Source: an uncultured Eubacterium sp. (GTDB lineage: Bacteria > Bacillota > Clostridia > Lachnospirales > Lachnospiraceae). From it: a stretch of 10,400 nucleotides of DNA. The first letter of the stretch is position 1; every line of letters begins with the position of its first letter. Below are positions 1-5,861 of this stretch, in pieces. The DNA lies in contig NZ_CAKRAS010000080.1 of NCBI RefSeq assembly GCF_934295145.1, positions 1 to 10,400 on the forward strand, read 5' to 3'. The translations under genes were made by a program, and so were the position numbers. The notes below the pieces were generated by a model that was given only the letters and a program-made list of their open reading frames with translations, had not been told where the DNA came from and made no database searches.

Positions 1-86
1 ATTTTCCCTTCCTGCAACTTCAGGGAAACATGATCCAAAATCTGTCGTTTATTCAAATTTAATGAAACATCTTTTATATCAATCAT
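1..86 (-). CDS. ABC transporter ATP-binding protein, N-terminal end only (runs off the window)
   Basis: Only the first 28 codons are inside the window. They read MIDIKDVSLNLNKRQILDHV followed by SLKLQEGK. This is the typical opening of an ABC-transporter nucleotide-binding subunit: a first beta strand with 'I.I..VS', then 'iL..vSl.l..G' leading toward Walker A, which lies beyond the window edge. The start is ATG at 86, preceded by an AGGAAGAGG ribosome binding site. The gene begins 2 bp after the stop of the upstream membrane-protein fragment, so the pair once formed a permease/ATPase operon. The substrate cannot be told from this piece. Confidence 0.8.
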   Translation of the reverse strand, partial: MIDIKDVSLNLNKRQILDHVSLKLQEGK

Positions 87-88
87 AC

Positions 89-310
89 TTATCCTCTTCC
101 TGCCTGATATTTTTTGCTCAAAACCATACATAAGACAATCAATACGGCACAACTCCCAGACAAGCACACATATGATCCCCAAATTGGAAATATCTGCTTA
201 CTCAAATACTTCTCATAATGTAACCATGGAATCGCATGTGCCATAGGAAACAGCCACATCAGCCATGAATCTGCTGAACATGTTACAGTTCCGAGCACAA
301 TCTTTTTATT
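89..310 (-). pseudogene. C-terminal remnant of an ABC-2-type membrane permease
   Basis: An open frame of about 74 codons ends 2 bp before the ABC ATPase start. It holds a mixed aromatic stretch and then a hydrophobic transmembrane helix near the end (core SGSCAVLIVLCMVLSKKYQ) with a basic tail. This is the usual end of an ABC-2-type permease subunit. A full permease of this sort is normally more than 200 residues, so most of the gene is absent. The only possible start inside it is a GTG at 298 with no good ribosome binding site, and the frame is closed by a TAA at 311-313. It overlaps the end of the next small gene. I read it as a truncated gene whose N-terminal part was lost at a recombination junction near 300-315. 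The family call rests on position and hydrophobicity, not on a motif. Confidence 0.5.
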
Positions 311-450
311 TTATTGAGATTAGCGGTTCCAATATAAGGAGATGCTCCGGTAGAGTAATCTTCGTAATTCAGTATGTCGCCCAAAATGTTGTCTAATTCT
401 GCCATACCGCACCTAATTTTTTTATGCATTAAATAATAGTAATTACCCAC
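283..450 (-). CDS. small hypothetical protein, 55 aa
   Basis: I do not recognise this protein. I chose the GTG at 450 as the start because a GGAGG lies 6-7 bases before it. The ATG 15 bases upstream sits on top of that ribosome binding site. The product starts MGNYYYLMHKKIRCGMAELD and ends NKIKRLCSEL. It is hydrophilic, with no signal peptide or membrane segment. It overlaps the truncated permease frame by 28 bases, so it sits at the rearrangement boundary and may itself be a shortened gene. An origin as an orphan immunity-type or mobile small gene is possible but only a guess. Confidence 0.4.
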   Translation of the reverse strand: MGNYYYLMHKKIRCGMAELDNILGDILNYEDYSTGASPYIGTANLNKIKRLCSEL

Positions 451-498
451 GTCGCACTCCTCCATTTAAAATTGATTATATCAAAACTATAATTTTTC

Positions 499-764
499 CT
501 ATACATCATTAAATCGATCGCCTACGCTGAACGCTAGTGATATTTCACTATTCTTTGTACATTCGTACAAGTCTTTGTTTTCATCTCCAAGCCCAGTATC
601 CAGATAATACATATCCCATAGGTTATTATTTCCTGTTAGATTTTTCAGACACGTATATCGGTGATCCGGATTTGTAGTCATAAAATCAAAGAACTGCTTA
701 TCAGCCAGCACTTTCTTTCAGTTGCTTCATAGTAGCACATTCGTTCGAAGCATTCAATACTCAA
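499..764 (-). pseudogene. small hypothetical gene, frameshifted
   Basis: Two overlapping frames read like one protein. The first frame runs from a possible TTG at 764 and reads LSIECFERMCYYEATERK. The second continues as VLADKQFFDFMTTNPDHRYT and ends in AFSVGDRFNDV. The switch falls in the GAAAGAAAG run near 712-720, as if one base had been lost from an A/G run. Each piece alone lacks a good start: the second begins at a GTG with no ribosome binding site. The frame of the first piece directly follows the stop of the 75-aa ORF upstream, so the original gene could even have included that ORF. I recognise no family. A sequencing error is the main alternative. Confidence 0.4.
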
Positions 765-770
765 AAATTC

Positions 771-998
771 TTACTCTAATTCTTCTAATAAATTTTGTAA
801 TTCTTGCTCATCGCGCTCTCGTTCTGCATAAATCTCCAGCAGTTCTTCATGTGAAAAGTAGCCATAGGCCTCATCCGGGACTGGACCCCAAACACTCTCA
901 CTCCAACTATACTGAATGCCATCATCGTAAATCACGTTTCTCCAATACTCTTTTTTCTTTTCGTATTTTTTCTGTTTTAAATAATTGATAATCCACAT
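771..998 (-). CDS. small hypothetical protein, 75 aa
   Basis: Begins MWIINYLKQKKYEKKKEYW and ends with a strongly acidic helical tail (AERERDEQELQNLLEELE). The middle holds an aromatic segment, YSWSESVWGPVPDEAYGYF. No signal peptide, membrane segment or catalytic motif is visible. The ribosome binding site is poor: an AGGA lies about 20 bases ahead of the ATG. The gene is divergent from the XRE regulator gene and shares its 157-bp intergenic region. The downstream frame stays open right after the TAA stop, so this could be the N-terminal half of a longer gene that is now interrupted. Function unknown. Confidence 0.4.
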   Translation of the reverse strand: MWIINYLKQKKYEKKKEYWRNVIYDDGIQYSWSESVWGPVPDEAYGYFSHEELLEIYAERERDEQELQNLLEELE

Positions 999-1022
999 TA
1001 TATTTTCGCAGCTATCTTCCTG

Positions 1023-1130
1023 AATTCCACTATCTTGCTAGTAATCAAACTTTATTGACATAAATACATATTACAAGATTGATAAACTAATTACAACAAT
1101 ACGTGGATGTTTCCTTAAAATAGTGGAATT
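1023..1130. promoter_or_regulatory. XRE-gene promoter region framed by an 11-bp inverted repeat
   Basis: A perfect TTGACA (-35) lies at 1055-1060 on the plus strand, but the -10 expected about 17-18 bases later is poor. That is common at promoters under regulation. AATTCCACTAT at 1023-1033 is repeated exactly in inverted form, ATAGTGGAATT, at 1120-1130. The two copies therefore bracket the promoter, 86 bp apart. Because the neighbouring gene codes for an XRE-type DNA-binding protein, these are candidate autoregulatory sites. They have not been tested and the match could be chance. Confidence 0.35.
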
Positions 1131-1155
1131 AATAACAAATGAGGATTAGATTGGT

Positions 1156-1455
1156 ATGGATATAAAAATTGGTGAAAGATTAAAAGAACTACGGAAAAGC
1201 AAAGGTTGGACACAAGTTCAGGTTGCTGCAAAAATGGGATTAACAGATTCTGTAATATCATTTTATGAGCGGCAGGAGCGTGCTCCTTCACCAGAGGTTT
1301 TGATCAAATTTGCTGAGTTGTATGATGTATCAACAGATTATCTACTTGGAGTTGAGAAAGTCAATGATCAACATTTAGATGTCACTGGACTATCTAAGAG
1401 AGAAATTACTATATTAAAAGAATTCATAGAAATCCTGCGGAAAAAGAATTCTTGA
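1156..1455 (+). CDS. XRE-family helix-turn-helix transcriptional regulator
   Basis: This 99-aa protein has a canonical HTH_3 / Cro-C1 domain at about residues 5-62. The recognisable pieces are IGERLKELRKSKGWTQ, then VAAKMGLTDSVISFYERQ, then FAELYDVSTDYLLG. About 30 residues follow, including an amphipathic helix (SKREITILKEFIEILRKK) that probably mediates dimerisation. No peptidase or sensor domain is attached. The start is ATG with GAGG about 11 bases upstream. Proteins of this size and layout usually repress their own promoter or that of a divergent mobile-element or toxin gene. Here the divergent partner is an unknown 75-aa ORF. The gene is closed by its own hairpin terminator, so it is probably transcribed alone. 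Confidence 0.92.
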   Translation: MDIKIGERLKELRKSKGWTQVQVAAKMGLTDSVISFYERQERAPSPEVLIKFAELYDVSTDYLLGVEKVNDQHLDVTGLSKREITILKEFIEILRKKNS

Positions 1456-1465
1456 TATGATATAT

Positions 1466-1503
1466 AAAAAGACTGTTCATCTCACGAACGGTCTTTTATT
1501 ATT
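1466..1503 (+). terminator. Rho-independent terminator of the XRE gene
   Basis: AAAGACTGTTC at 1468-1478 pairs with GAACGGTCTTT at 1486-1496, 11 pairs with one G-U wobble. The loop is 7 nt, and the U-rich tail begins inside the 3' arm and runs on as ATTATT. It lies 12 bases after the stop codon. Confidence 0.85.
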
Positions 1504-1541
1504 GTATAAAAACACATAAATTTTTTATTCTTCCGAAATTT

Positions 1542-1770
1542 CAACTTTTTACAATTTTTGCCTAAAAAAAGAGTTTTTCAACTTCTTACAATTTATACCT
1601 AAAACTGACAACTTTTTACACTTCTAACCTAAAATTGACAACTTTTTACAGTTTAAAAGCTAAAAATTCTATGTGTAACATAATAAAAAAAGAAAGGCCA
1701 TCTCTTTTGAAATGGCCAAAACTCAACGTTTTTTATTTTTCAATATTTTACACTTTTAACCTAAATTGAC
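1542..1770. repeat. tandem array of ~30-bp direct repeats (iteron-like or transposon-end-like)
   Basis: The core CAACTTTTTACA, followed 7-9 bases later by CCTAAAA, occurs at 1542, 1579 (one mismatch), 1609 and 1639. A weaker copy (CAATATTTTACA, CCTAAA) occurs at 1741, beyond the terminator hairpin. All copies are in the same orientation. The spacing is 37, 30, 30 and then 102 bases. Between good copies the linker is TTGA or CTGA, giving TTGACAACTTTTTACA. The 30-bp period puts the copies close to the same helical face, as expected for an ordered set of protein-binding sites. Multiple internal end repeats are known in IS21, Tn7 and Mu-like elements, and iterons in Rep-dependent origins. No transposase or Rep gene is in the window. 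Confidence 0.75.
1684..1717 (-). terminator. Rho-independent terminator for the minus-strand genes ending at 1801
   Basis: On the minus strand GGCCATTTC (1717-1709) pairs with GAGATGGCC (1704-1696), nine pairs with one G-U wobble. The loop is AAAA and the tail TTTCTTTTTTTATT. It lies about 85 bases beyond the stop of the 57-aa gene. Confidence 0.85.
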
Positions 1771-1800
1771 AAATTTCACGGGTTCCTATTAGGCTAAATT

Positions 1801-1974
1801 TCATTTTTCACGCAGATATGGATACATCCGCAGCATGCTTATCGGAACTTCATATTGCTTACATAACTTTAATAAATTTTCGGCAGAATCATCTTCTGAT
1901 TTTATCCCGCAGAGTTGCCTGTTTTCCAGATAAGTGACTAATTCATCGGCAGATTTAATATCTTTTAGTAACAT
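1801..1974 (-). CDS. small hypothetical protein, 57 aa
   Basis: The start is the ATG at 1974, because a GGAGG sits 5 bases upstream. Longer in-frame versions have no such site. The product reads MLLKDIKSADELVTYLENRQ at its N-terminus and ends SMLRMYPYLREK. It is soluble, probably all-helical, with two cysteines and no motif I recognise. Its start overlaps the end of another short frame (stop at 1955), a coupling often seen in operons, so that upstream frame may once have been a real gene. A terminator follows. Function unknown; the ribosome binding site and terminator make expression plausible. Confidence 0.55.
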   Translation of the reverse strand: MLLKDIKSADELVTYLENRQLCGIKSEDDSAENLLKLCKQYEVPISMLRMYPYLREK

Positions 1975-2164
1975 AATTGCCTCCAGATTTAAGTGTGAAA
2001 GGATCAATTAATTTATTTTCTTGTCCTGATTTCTTCACAATAGTACCATTCACTGAAAATAACTTTTTGACATAATCATTCATTAACCAAAAGCCGGAAT
2101 AATCCTCCAGCTCTTGGTTGTTCCTAATAATATATATTAATCTTGGATAATTCTATCCGATATT
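1955..2164 (-). pseudogene. ORF remnant upstream of the 57-aa gene
   Basis: A frame of 69 codons stays open between the stop of the ATPase gene and the 57-aa gene. It reads ...QELEDYSGFWLMNDYVKKLF, then SVNGTIVKKSGQENKLIDPF, and ends YVTKRY. The only ATG (2083) would give 42 residues and has no clear ribosome binding site. The composition looks like coding sequence, and the frame overlaps the start of the 57-aa gene by 20 bases. I take it as the C-terminal end of a lost gene. No family recognised. Confidence 0.3.
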
Positions 2165-2175
2165 ATATCATTCTA

Positions 2176-3597
2176 CTAAATATCCATCACCTGATCTTCA
2201 TTGATCAGCATCAGATTTTGTGTTTCCTTTGCAACATCCAACATCCGTTGTGTAAATCCACTCTTACTAAATACCCCATAGATAACGTCATAGCTCGGAT
2301 ACGATTTCCGAATCTCTCCCGCATCCAGCACTTTATCTCTCAACGCATAATATACGGGAGCATCCACTGGTTTCGCATGATACTTACATTCTCCTGCAAA
2401 AATTCGTTTATACTGATTATCCACTGCCATAACATCTATTTCAGTATCACCAGTATAATCGTTCAGCCAATAAGCTCCGATTCGGGACGGAACAAAATCA
2501 ATTGCTCCCCGTTTGCATAGATCAGAAAACAGGTTTTTGCAGATATCTTCGTATGCAAATGCAACAAACTTTGTCTCAAAGTCTTTCTGTATCTCATCTA
2601 GTACAATCTGCATATTATCCAGTTCCAGTTCACCTTTGTATGGATACACGTATCTAAACCAAAAGCATATGAAATTATCAGCAATGAAATATAAGCCTTT
2701 TCTGGATTTTTCCGGATTTTTTTCTGTAACTGGTGTTCTTTTCTCTACAAAGCCCAAATCAGAAAGCGTAGAAAGATATGGTGTCAGTTTTGAAGATTCT
2801 ATTCCAAGCACTCCTGCTATCTTTCCAATCTTATGATTGCCATCTGCAATTACCTTAATGATAGAAAAATAATTAACTGCTGTCATTGACTCGCTTTTTA
2901 GCAAAAAGAACGGTTCTTCATACAAGAAACCATTTTTGGAAAGAACTGCATCTTTTATTTGTTCTGTCAGTTCTCTTCCATCCTCGAAAAATTCCAGATA
3001 TTTTGGTACACCACCAGTTACGGCGTATTGTTCCACCGATTCGGTAAATGATAAACTCTGAACTGCATAAATATCCGTAAATGGTAACGGAGCTAATCGC
3101 ATTTGCGAAGTTCTACGACCATATAATGGGCTGTCATAGGATAATGCATGCTTTTGCATCATTCCAATGAGCGAACCGGATAAAATCAGCATCACATTCT
3201 TATCCTTAAGCACTTCATCCCATGCGTTCTGCAGGATGGATGGGAAGGCAGAGTTGGTTTTCACCAAATATGGAAACTCATCAAGTACAAAGACCTTCTT
3301 TTTTTCTGGTTCGTAATCTGCAATCACCTGAAATAAATCCAGCCAATCCGTAAAGGTCGCATTCTGCAATAAACGATTCTTTGTTGTTCGCGCGACAACT
3401 CCAGCCAAACGCTTCATGCTCTGGGATTCAATTTCTTCCGTGGCCAGAAAGTAAAAAGCTGTCTTATCTTTCAAGAATTCTTTAATCAGTGTGGTCTTTC
3501 CTACTCGGCGGCGACCATAAATAACGACAAAACTACTATCGCGACTATATTCTGATTCTAACTTTTCCATTTCACGTTTTCTACCGATGAATTTCAT
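2176..3597 (-). CDS. DUF234-type AAA ATPase with C-terminal PD-(D/E)XK nuclease-like domain
   Basis: The 473-aa protein begins FIGRKREMEKL, the usual opening of the 'ATPase, prokaryotic' (PF01637-like) family. Walker A is GRRRVGKTT at residues 28-36, Walker B is KVFVLDEF at about 101-108, and LSGS at 139-142 is sensor-like. A winged-helix segment lies at about 250-290 (IADGNHKIGKIAGVLG and following). The C-terminal part resembles DUF234, with TEIDVM (385-390) and AGECKY (401-406), matching the D/ExD ... ExK layout of restriction-like nucleases. Family members are widespread but poorly understood; DNA- or RNA-linked and defence roles have been suggested. The start is ATG with AGGAG 8 bases upstream. 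It has its own promoter, so it is probably a single-gene unit. The key residues look intact. Confidence 0.9.
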   Translation of the reverse strand: MKFIGRKREMEKLESEYSRDSSFVVIYGRRRVGKTTLIKEFLKDKTAFYFLATEEIESQSMKRLAGVVARTTKNRLLQNATFTDWLDLFQVIADYEPEKKKVFVLDEFPYLVKTNSAFPSILQNAWDEVLKDKNVMLILSGSLIGMMQKHALSYDSPLYGRRTSQMRLAPLPFTDIYAVQSLSFTESVEQYAVTGGVPKYLEFFEDGRELTEQIKDAVLSKNGFLYEEPFFLLKSESMTAVNYFSIIKVIADGNHKIGKIAGVLGIESSKLTPYLSTLSDLGFVEKRTPVTEKNPEKSRKGLYFIADNFICFWFRYVYPYKGELELDNMQIVLDEIQKDFETKFVAFAYEDICKNLFSDLCKRGAIDFVPSRIGAYWLNDYTGDTEIDVMAVDNQYKRIFAGECKYHAKPVDAPVYYALRDKVLDAGEIRKSYPSYDVIYGVFSKSGFTQRMLDVAKETQNLMLINEDQVMDI

Positions 3598-3624
3598 TTG
3601 TCAGACTCCTTTTTATAAATAATA

Positions 3625-3687
3625 TTATTATAAGTTTATTTATTATAAGTTATTTTATATAATACCGCATTGCATCGAAATGGTCAA
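3625..3687 (-). promoter_or_regulatory. promoter of the DUF234 ATPase gene, with a repeated 12-bp element in the leader
   Basis: On the minus strand TTGACC (3687-3682) and TATTAT (3664-3659) are separated by exactly 17 bases, a strong sigma-A-type promoter. The transcript would start near 3652, about 55 bases ahead of the ATG. Just downstream, the 12-bp word TTATTATAAGTT (plus-strand reading) occurs at 3625-3636 and again at 3640-3651, a 15-bp period. This could be an operator, or simply AT-rich simple sequence. Confidence 0.6.
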
Positions 3688-3700
3688 TATTACGGTTCTT

Positions 3701-3740
3701 GAAAAGAAAAAAGCGAGCTTGGTGCAAGCACCAGTCCCGC
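3701..3740 (-). terminator. hairpin terminator downstream of the NERD gene
   Basis: The arms 3713-3725 and 3728-3740 pair in 11 of 13 positions around TGGTGC/GCACCA. On the minus strand they are followed by TTTTTTCTTTTC. It lies about 200 bases past the NERD stop codon and ahead of the ATPase promoter, so it separates the two transcription units. Confidence 0.6.
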
Positions 3741-3936
3741 AAAAAACTGTATCGTTTTTGTTCTCTGCTATTATTATGCCCTATTTGCAGCAAAACTACA
3801 ATTGGAAAATGTGTTCATTTTTTATTCAAAAGAATTTGATTCAATTCTTTCTGAACTAACCCACATACTTTTATGGCTTGAGACCTATTATTAAGGCATT
3901 ATACAACAAAAATCGGATTTGAACAAGTGTTCGTGT

Positions 3937-4749
3937 TTAAACATTTTTTATATATCTGCACTTTGGAAATGCGCTACATCCATAAAATTGTTTCCCAGCA
4001 TTTGTGCCTTTCTTCGCGGTCCGCAATACCAACATACTTCCACAACGTGGGCAGATTTTCGCTTTTTCGTCAGTAACTGTAGTTGGAATATCTCCTGAGA
4101 TTTCATCGTATTTTTCTTTAATATCCTGAATGTGAATTTCTTTTTCTTCTTTCGTTACCTTAGTCAGTTTCTTTAATTCTTGATATACTACTTCCACTTC
4201 TTCATCTGACAATGTATCTTCCTTTTCATTCCATATATCGCGCACGGTCGCATAAGTACGGTCTCTTTTAATCACTTTAATATCCGGATTTTCCACTGTC
4301 ACCTTTTTTAGCTCACATCGTTCGGAAAATACAATCAATGAAAACAATGGAATGTCTATTCCAAGATAATTTTCTAACCATTTCATATGTGTCTGATTTT
4401 GCTTTATCGGATTATAAAAAGAATGTTTTTCTTTATTCGGTAGCATCATTGTCCATTTATATTGATTTTCGCTTCCAAAAATCCATCCTGAGTAATTTTT
4501 ACTTTCAATCAAGAAAATTCCCTTCTGGGTAATAAACAAAACATCTATTTCCGATGTCTCGTTATTATCTTTTGGAATATATACATTTCGCAATACCTTT
4601 CCCTTTCTGCCTAATAGATTTAACAATTTCAACTCACGCGCTGTATATGCCTCTCCTATTTTTCCATTTACTGCATCCTTGCCTCCCATGGCATCTATTG
4701 TCTTATCTACTACTTTGTCTAATATGCAATCCAATAAACTCTTTCCCAC
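3937..4749 (-). CDS. NERD-domain nuclease-like protein with C-terminal topoisomerase-type zinc finger
   Basis: This 270-aa protein has a NERD domain (PF08378) at about residues 28-145. Visible are GKIGEAYTARELK with E33, SEIDVLFITQKGIFLIESKN with E67/D69 and E82-x-K84, and the Q119 region (PIKQNQTHMKW). These fit the PD-(D/E)XK-like core of the family. After a charged helical linker comes a four-cysteine zinc finger of the topoisomerase-I type: C233 and C236 in ICPRCGSM, then C258 and C264 in FYGCSAFPKCRYI. NERD proteins are thought to act on DNA, and the zinc finger would add DNA binding. There is no signal peptide. Translation starts at GTG 4749, with GAGG 8 bases ahead and an in-frame stop just upstream. 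It lies 86 bp downstream of the DUF1294 gene in the same direction and probably shares its transcript. Catalytic residues appear intact. Confidence 0.9.
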   Translation of the reverse strand: MGKSLLDCILDKVVDKTIDAMGGKDAVNGKIGEAYTARELKLLNLLGRKGKVLRNVYIPKDNNETSEIDVLFITQKGIFLIESKNYSGWIFGSENQYKWTMMLPNKEKHSFYNPIKQNQTHMKWLENYLGIDIPLFSLIVFSERCELKKVTVENPDIKVIKRDRTYATVRDIWNEKEDTLSDEEVEVVYQELKKLTKVTKEEKEIHIQDIKEKYDEISGDIPTTVTDEKAKICPRCGSMLVLRTAKKGTNAGKQFYGCSAFPKCRYIKNV

Positions 4750-4835
4750 TTATTTATCCTCTTTCATTTCACTCTCTGACATGGATTTAGTCAATAAAAC
4801 ATGTTCTCGAAAATAACCTATAATGACCACTACGT

Positions 4836-5426
4836 CTACCATCCCGCATTCATTGCATAGAATAAAACAACAACCTGCATCACAATTATCAGCGGCATTC
4901 CAACCGTAAAGTAGTCCTTTTGCGTCTTGTGTCGGAACAGATACATCGAAATAAGTCCTCCAACGGATCCGCCAGCAAAAGACAATCCCAGTAATGTCAC
5001 GATTCTGATTCTGGAACGGTGCGCTTTCGCATTGGCCTTATCTATAGCAAACGCTATGAAAGTCACAAGATTCATAATTCCAAGATATATCAGCAGTATC
5101 CGGTGTTCTGCAAAGAACTTCCAAAATGCAAACGTAAAATGTTCTGCATGATGCCCTTTGAAAATCAACAGCACAATCACTTGGATGACGAAAACACATA
5201 TAATAAACACCCGCGACATCATATTTTCCTTTTCCGCTTTCCTGTCAAAAAGTAAAATCATAAGCAGCATACCAGCAGAACCGCCAAGTAAAGATACAAT
5301 CGTCACTACCACATCTATCTGTCCTCTTGCAGTATGTCTGTACAAAAGCATATTAATCAGATAAACCAATGCACCAATGACATTGATTGCCAGTAAATAA
5401 TATTCTAATTTTCCTAATTCTGCCAT
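4836..5426 (-). CDS. DUF1294 integral membrane protein with two tandem copies of the domain
   Basis: The 196-aa protein has about six hydrophobic helices. The C-terminal half (about 110-190) carries the DUF1294 pattern: AFAIDKANAKAHRSRIR, LSFAGGSVGGLISMYLFRHKT. The N-terminal half (about 10-90) repeats the same layout in weaker form: YLINMLLYRHTARGQID, SLLGGSAGMLLMILLFDRKA. Single DUF1294 proteins are usually about 90-150 aa, so this is an internal duplication. The first copy has lost the DK and FRHKT signatures. The family's function is unknown; it sits in the cytoplasmic membrane. The ATG lies 9 bp after the upstream stop, so it is cotranscribed with the split PASTA-like gene and probably with the NERD gene. 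Confidence 0.88.
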   Translation of the reverse strand: MAELGKLEYYLLAINVIGALVYLINMLLYRHTARGQIDVVVTIVSLLGGSAGMLLMILLFDRKAEKENMMSRVFIICVFVIQVIVLLIFKGHHAEHFTFAFWKFFAEHRILLIYLGIMNLVTFIAFAIDKANAKAHRSRIRIVTLLGLSFAGGSVGGLISMYLFRHKTQKDYFTVGMPLIIVMQVVVLFYAMNAGW

Positions 5427-5435
5427 TTTCTTCTG

Positions 5436-5861
5436 TTACCTTCCTGGAAAAGTATGATATTGAATACTTATTTTTCTGTCGTATTCGAGCATCATTCCAC
5501 ATTTAATCGTATCTACACCATCAATAACAACATCTGAAACGGAATTTTCTCTCTTGAGAAATCCGGTTTTTAAATCTTCCAGTTTCGATACATAAATCTG
5601 TGTGAAACCTATATCTACCAATTTATCCGCCAGTGTTTTGTACCCAATATTCATCATCTTATGTTTGGAGTATGGAAAGGCAAATTCCTTCTTGGTATGA
5701 AAAGTAATGATGATTTCTGCATCAAACGAAATCTGTTCACCGGCCTCCACCCATGATCGGCCATCTACCACAACCTGTTCCACTTCACCCACGAACTTAT
5801 TAATTCCTGGGTAAATATCTTTGATTGCGATTGGCTTACAGTTAGTTATTGAATCCAGCAT
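5436..5861 (-). CDS. 3' fragment of a split gene: PASTA-like modules
   Basis: This frame carries the second part of the protein begun at 6573. It contains the end of one module (DIYPGINKFVGEVEQVVVDG, then DAEIIITFHT) and nearly all of a second (YKTLADKLVDIGFTQIYVSK, then LKTGFLKRENSVSDVVIDG). The pattern 'L...GF..I..... L..G......V..V.I.G' is one I associate with PASTA-like repeats of Firmicute surface or stress proteins. The nearest ATG is at 5861, with GGAAG almost touching it, so independent translation would be poor. The frame actually follows on from residue 262 of the frame opened at 6630 once one TAAC of a TAACTAAC duplication (5841-5848) is removed. It is best read as the displaced C-terminal third of one gene of about 377 aa. 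The stop is 9 bp before the DUF1294 gene. Confidence 0.7.
   Translation of the reverse strand: MLDSITNCKPIAIKDIYPGINKFVGEVEQVVVDGRSWVEAGEQISFDAEIIITFHTKKEFAFPYSKHKMMNIGYKTLADKLVDIGFTQIYVSKLEDLKTGFLKRENSVSDVVIDGVDTIKCGMMLEYDRKISIQYHTFPGR

Larger units (their letters stand above)
1456..1800. other. intergenic region between convergent genes, holding two terminators and a repeat array
   Basis: No gene is seen in these 345 bases. The stretch carries the terminator of the plus-strand XRE gene, a tandem array of about 30-bp repeats, and a terminator for the minus-strand genes to its right. Most of the array lies between the two terminators, so it should be little transcribed. The DNA is very AT-rich. 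Confidence 0.7.
3598..3936. other. intergenic region with a promoter and a terminator, no gene
   Basis: These 339 bases hold the promoter of the ATPase gene (left) and a terminator hairpin serving the NERD gene (middle). From 3741 to 3936 I see only AT-rich DNA. One plus-strand frame stays open for about 50 codons (ending near 3893, ...LSELTHILLWLETYY) but has no start codon or ribosome binding site. It may be a decayed gene end. Confidence 0.5.

Noticed and set aside
1542..1667. CRISPR array
   Set aside because: The repeat unit includes almost the whole 30-bp period, so there are no unique spacers of constant length, and no cas genes are near.
2139..2160. Small inverted repeat GGATA-ATTC-TATCC as terminator of the ATPase gene
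   Set aside because: The stem has only 5 pairs, mostly A-T, with no U-tract on the minus strand.
2143..2520. 125-codon plus-strand frame under the ATPase gene
   Set aside because: It is antisense to the conserved nuclease-like domain of the ATPase and has no ribosome binding site.
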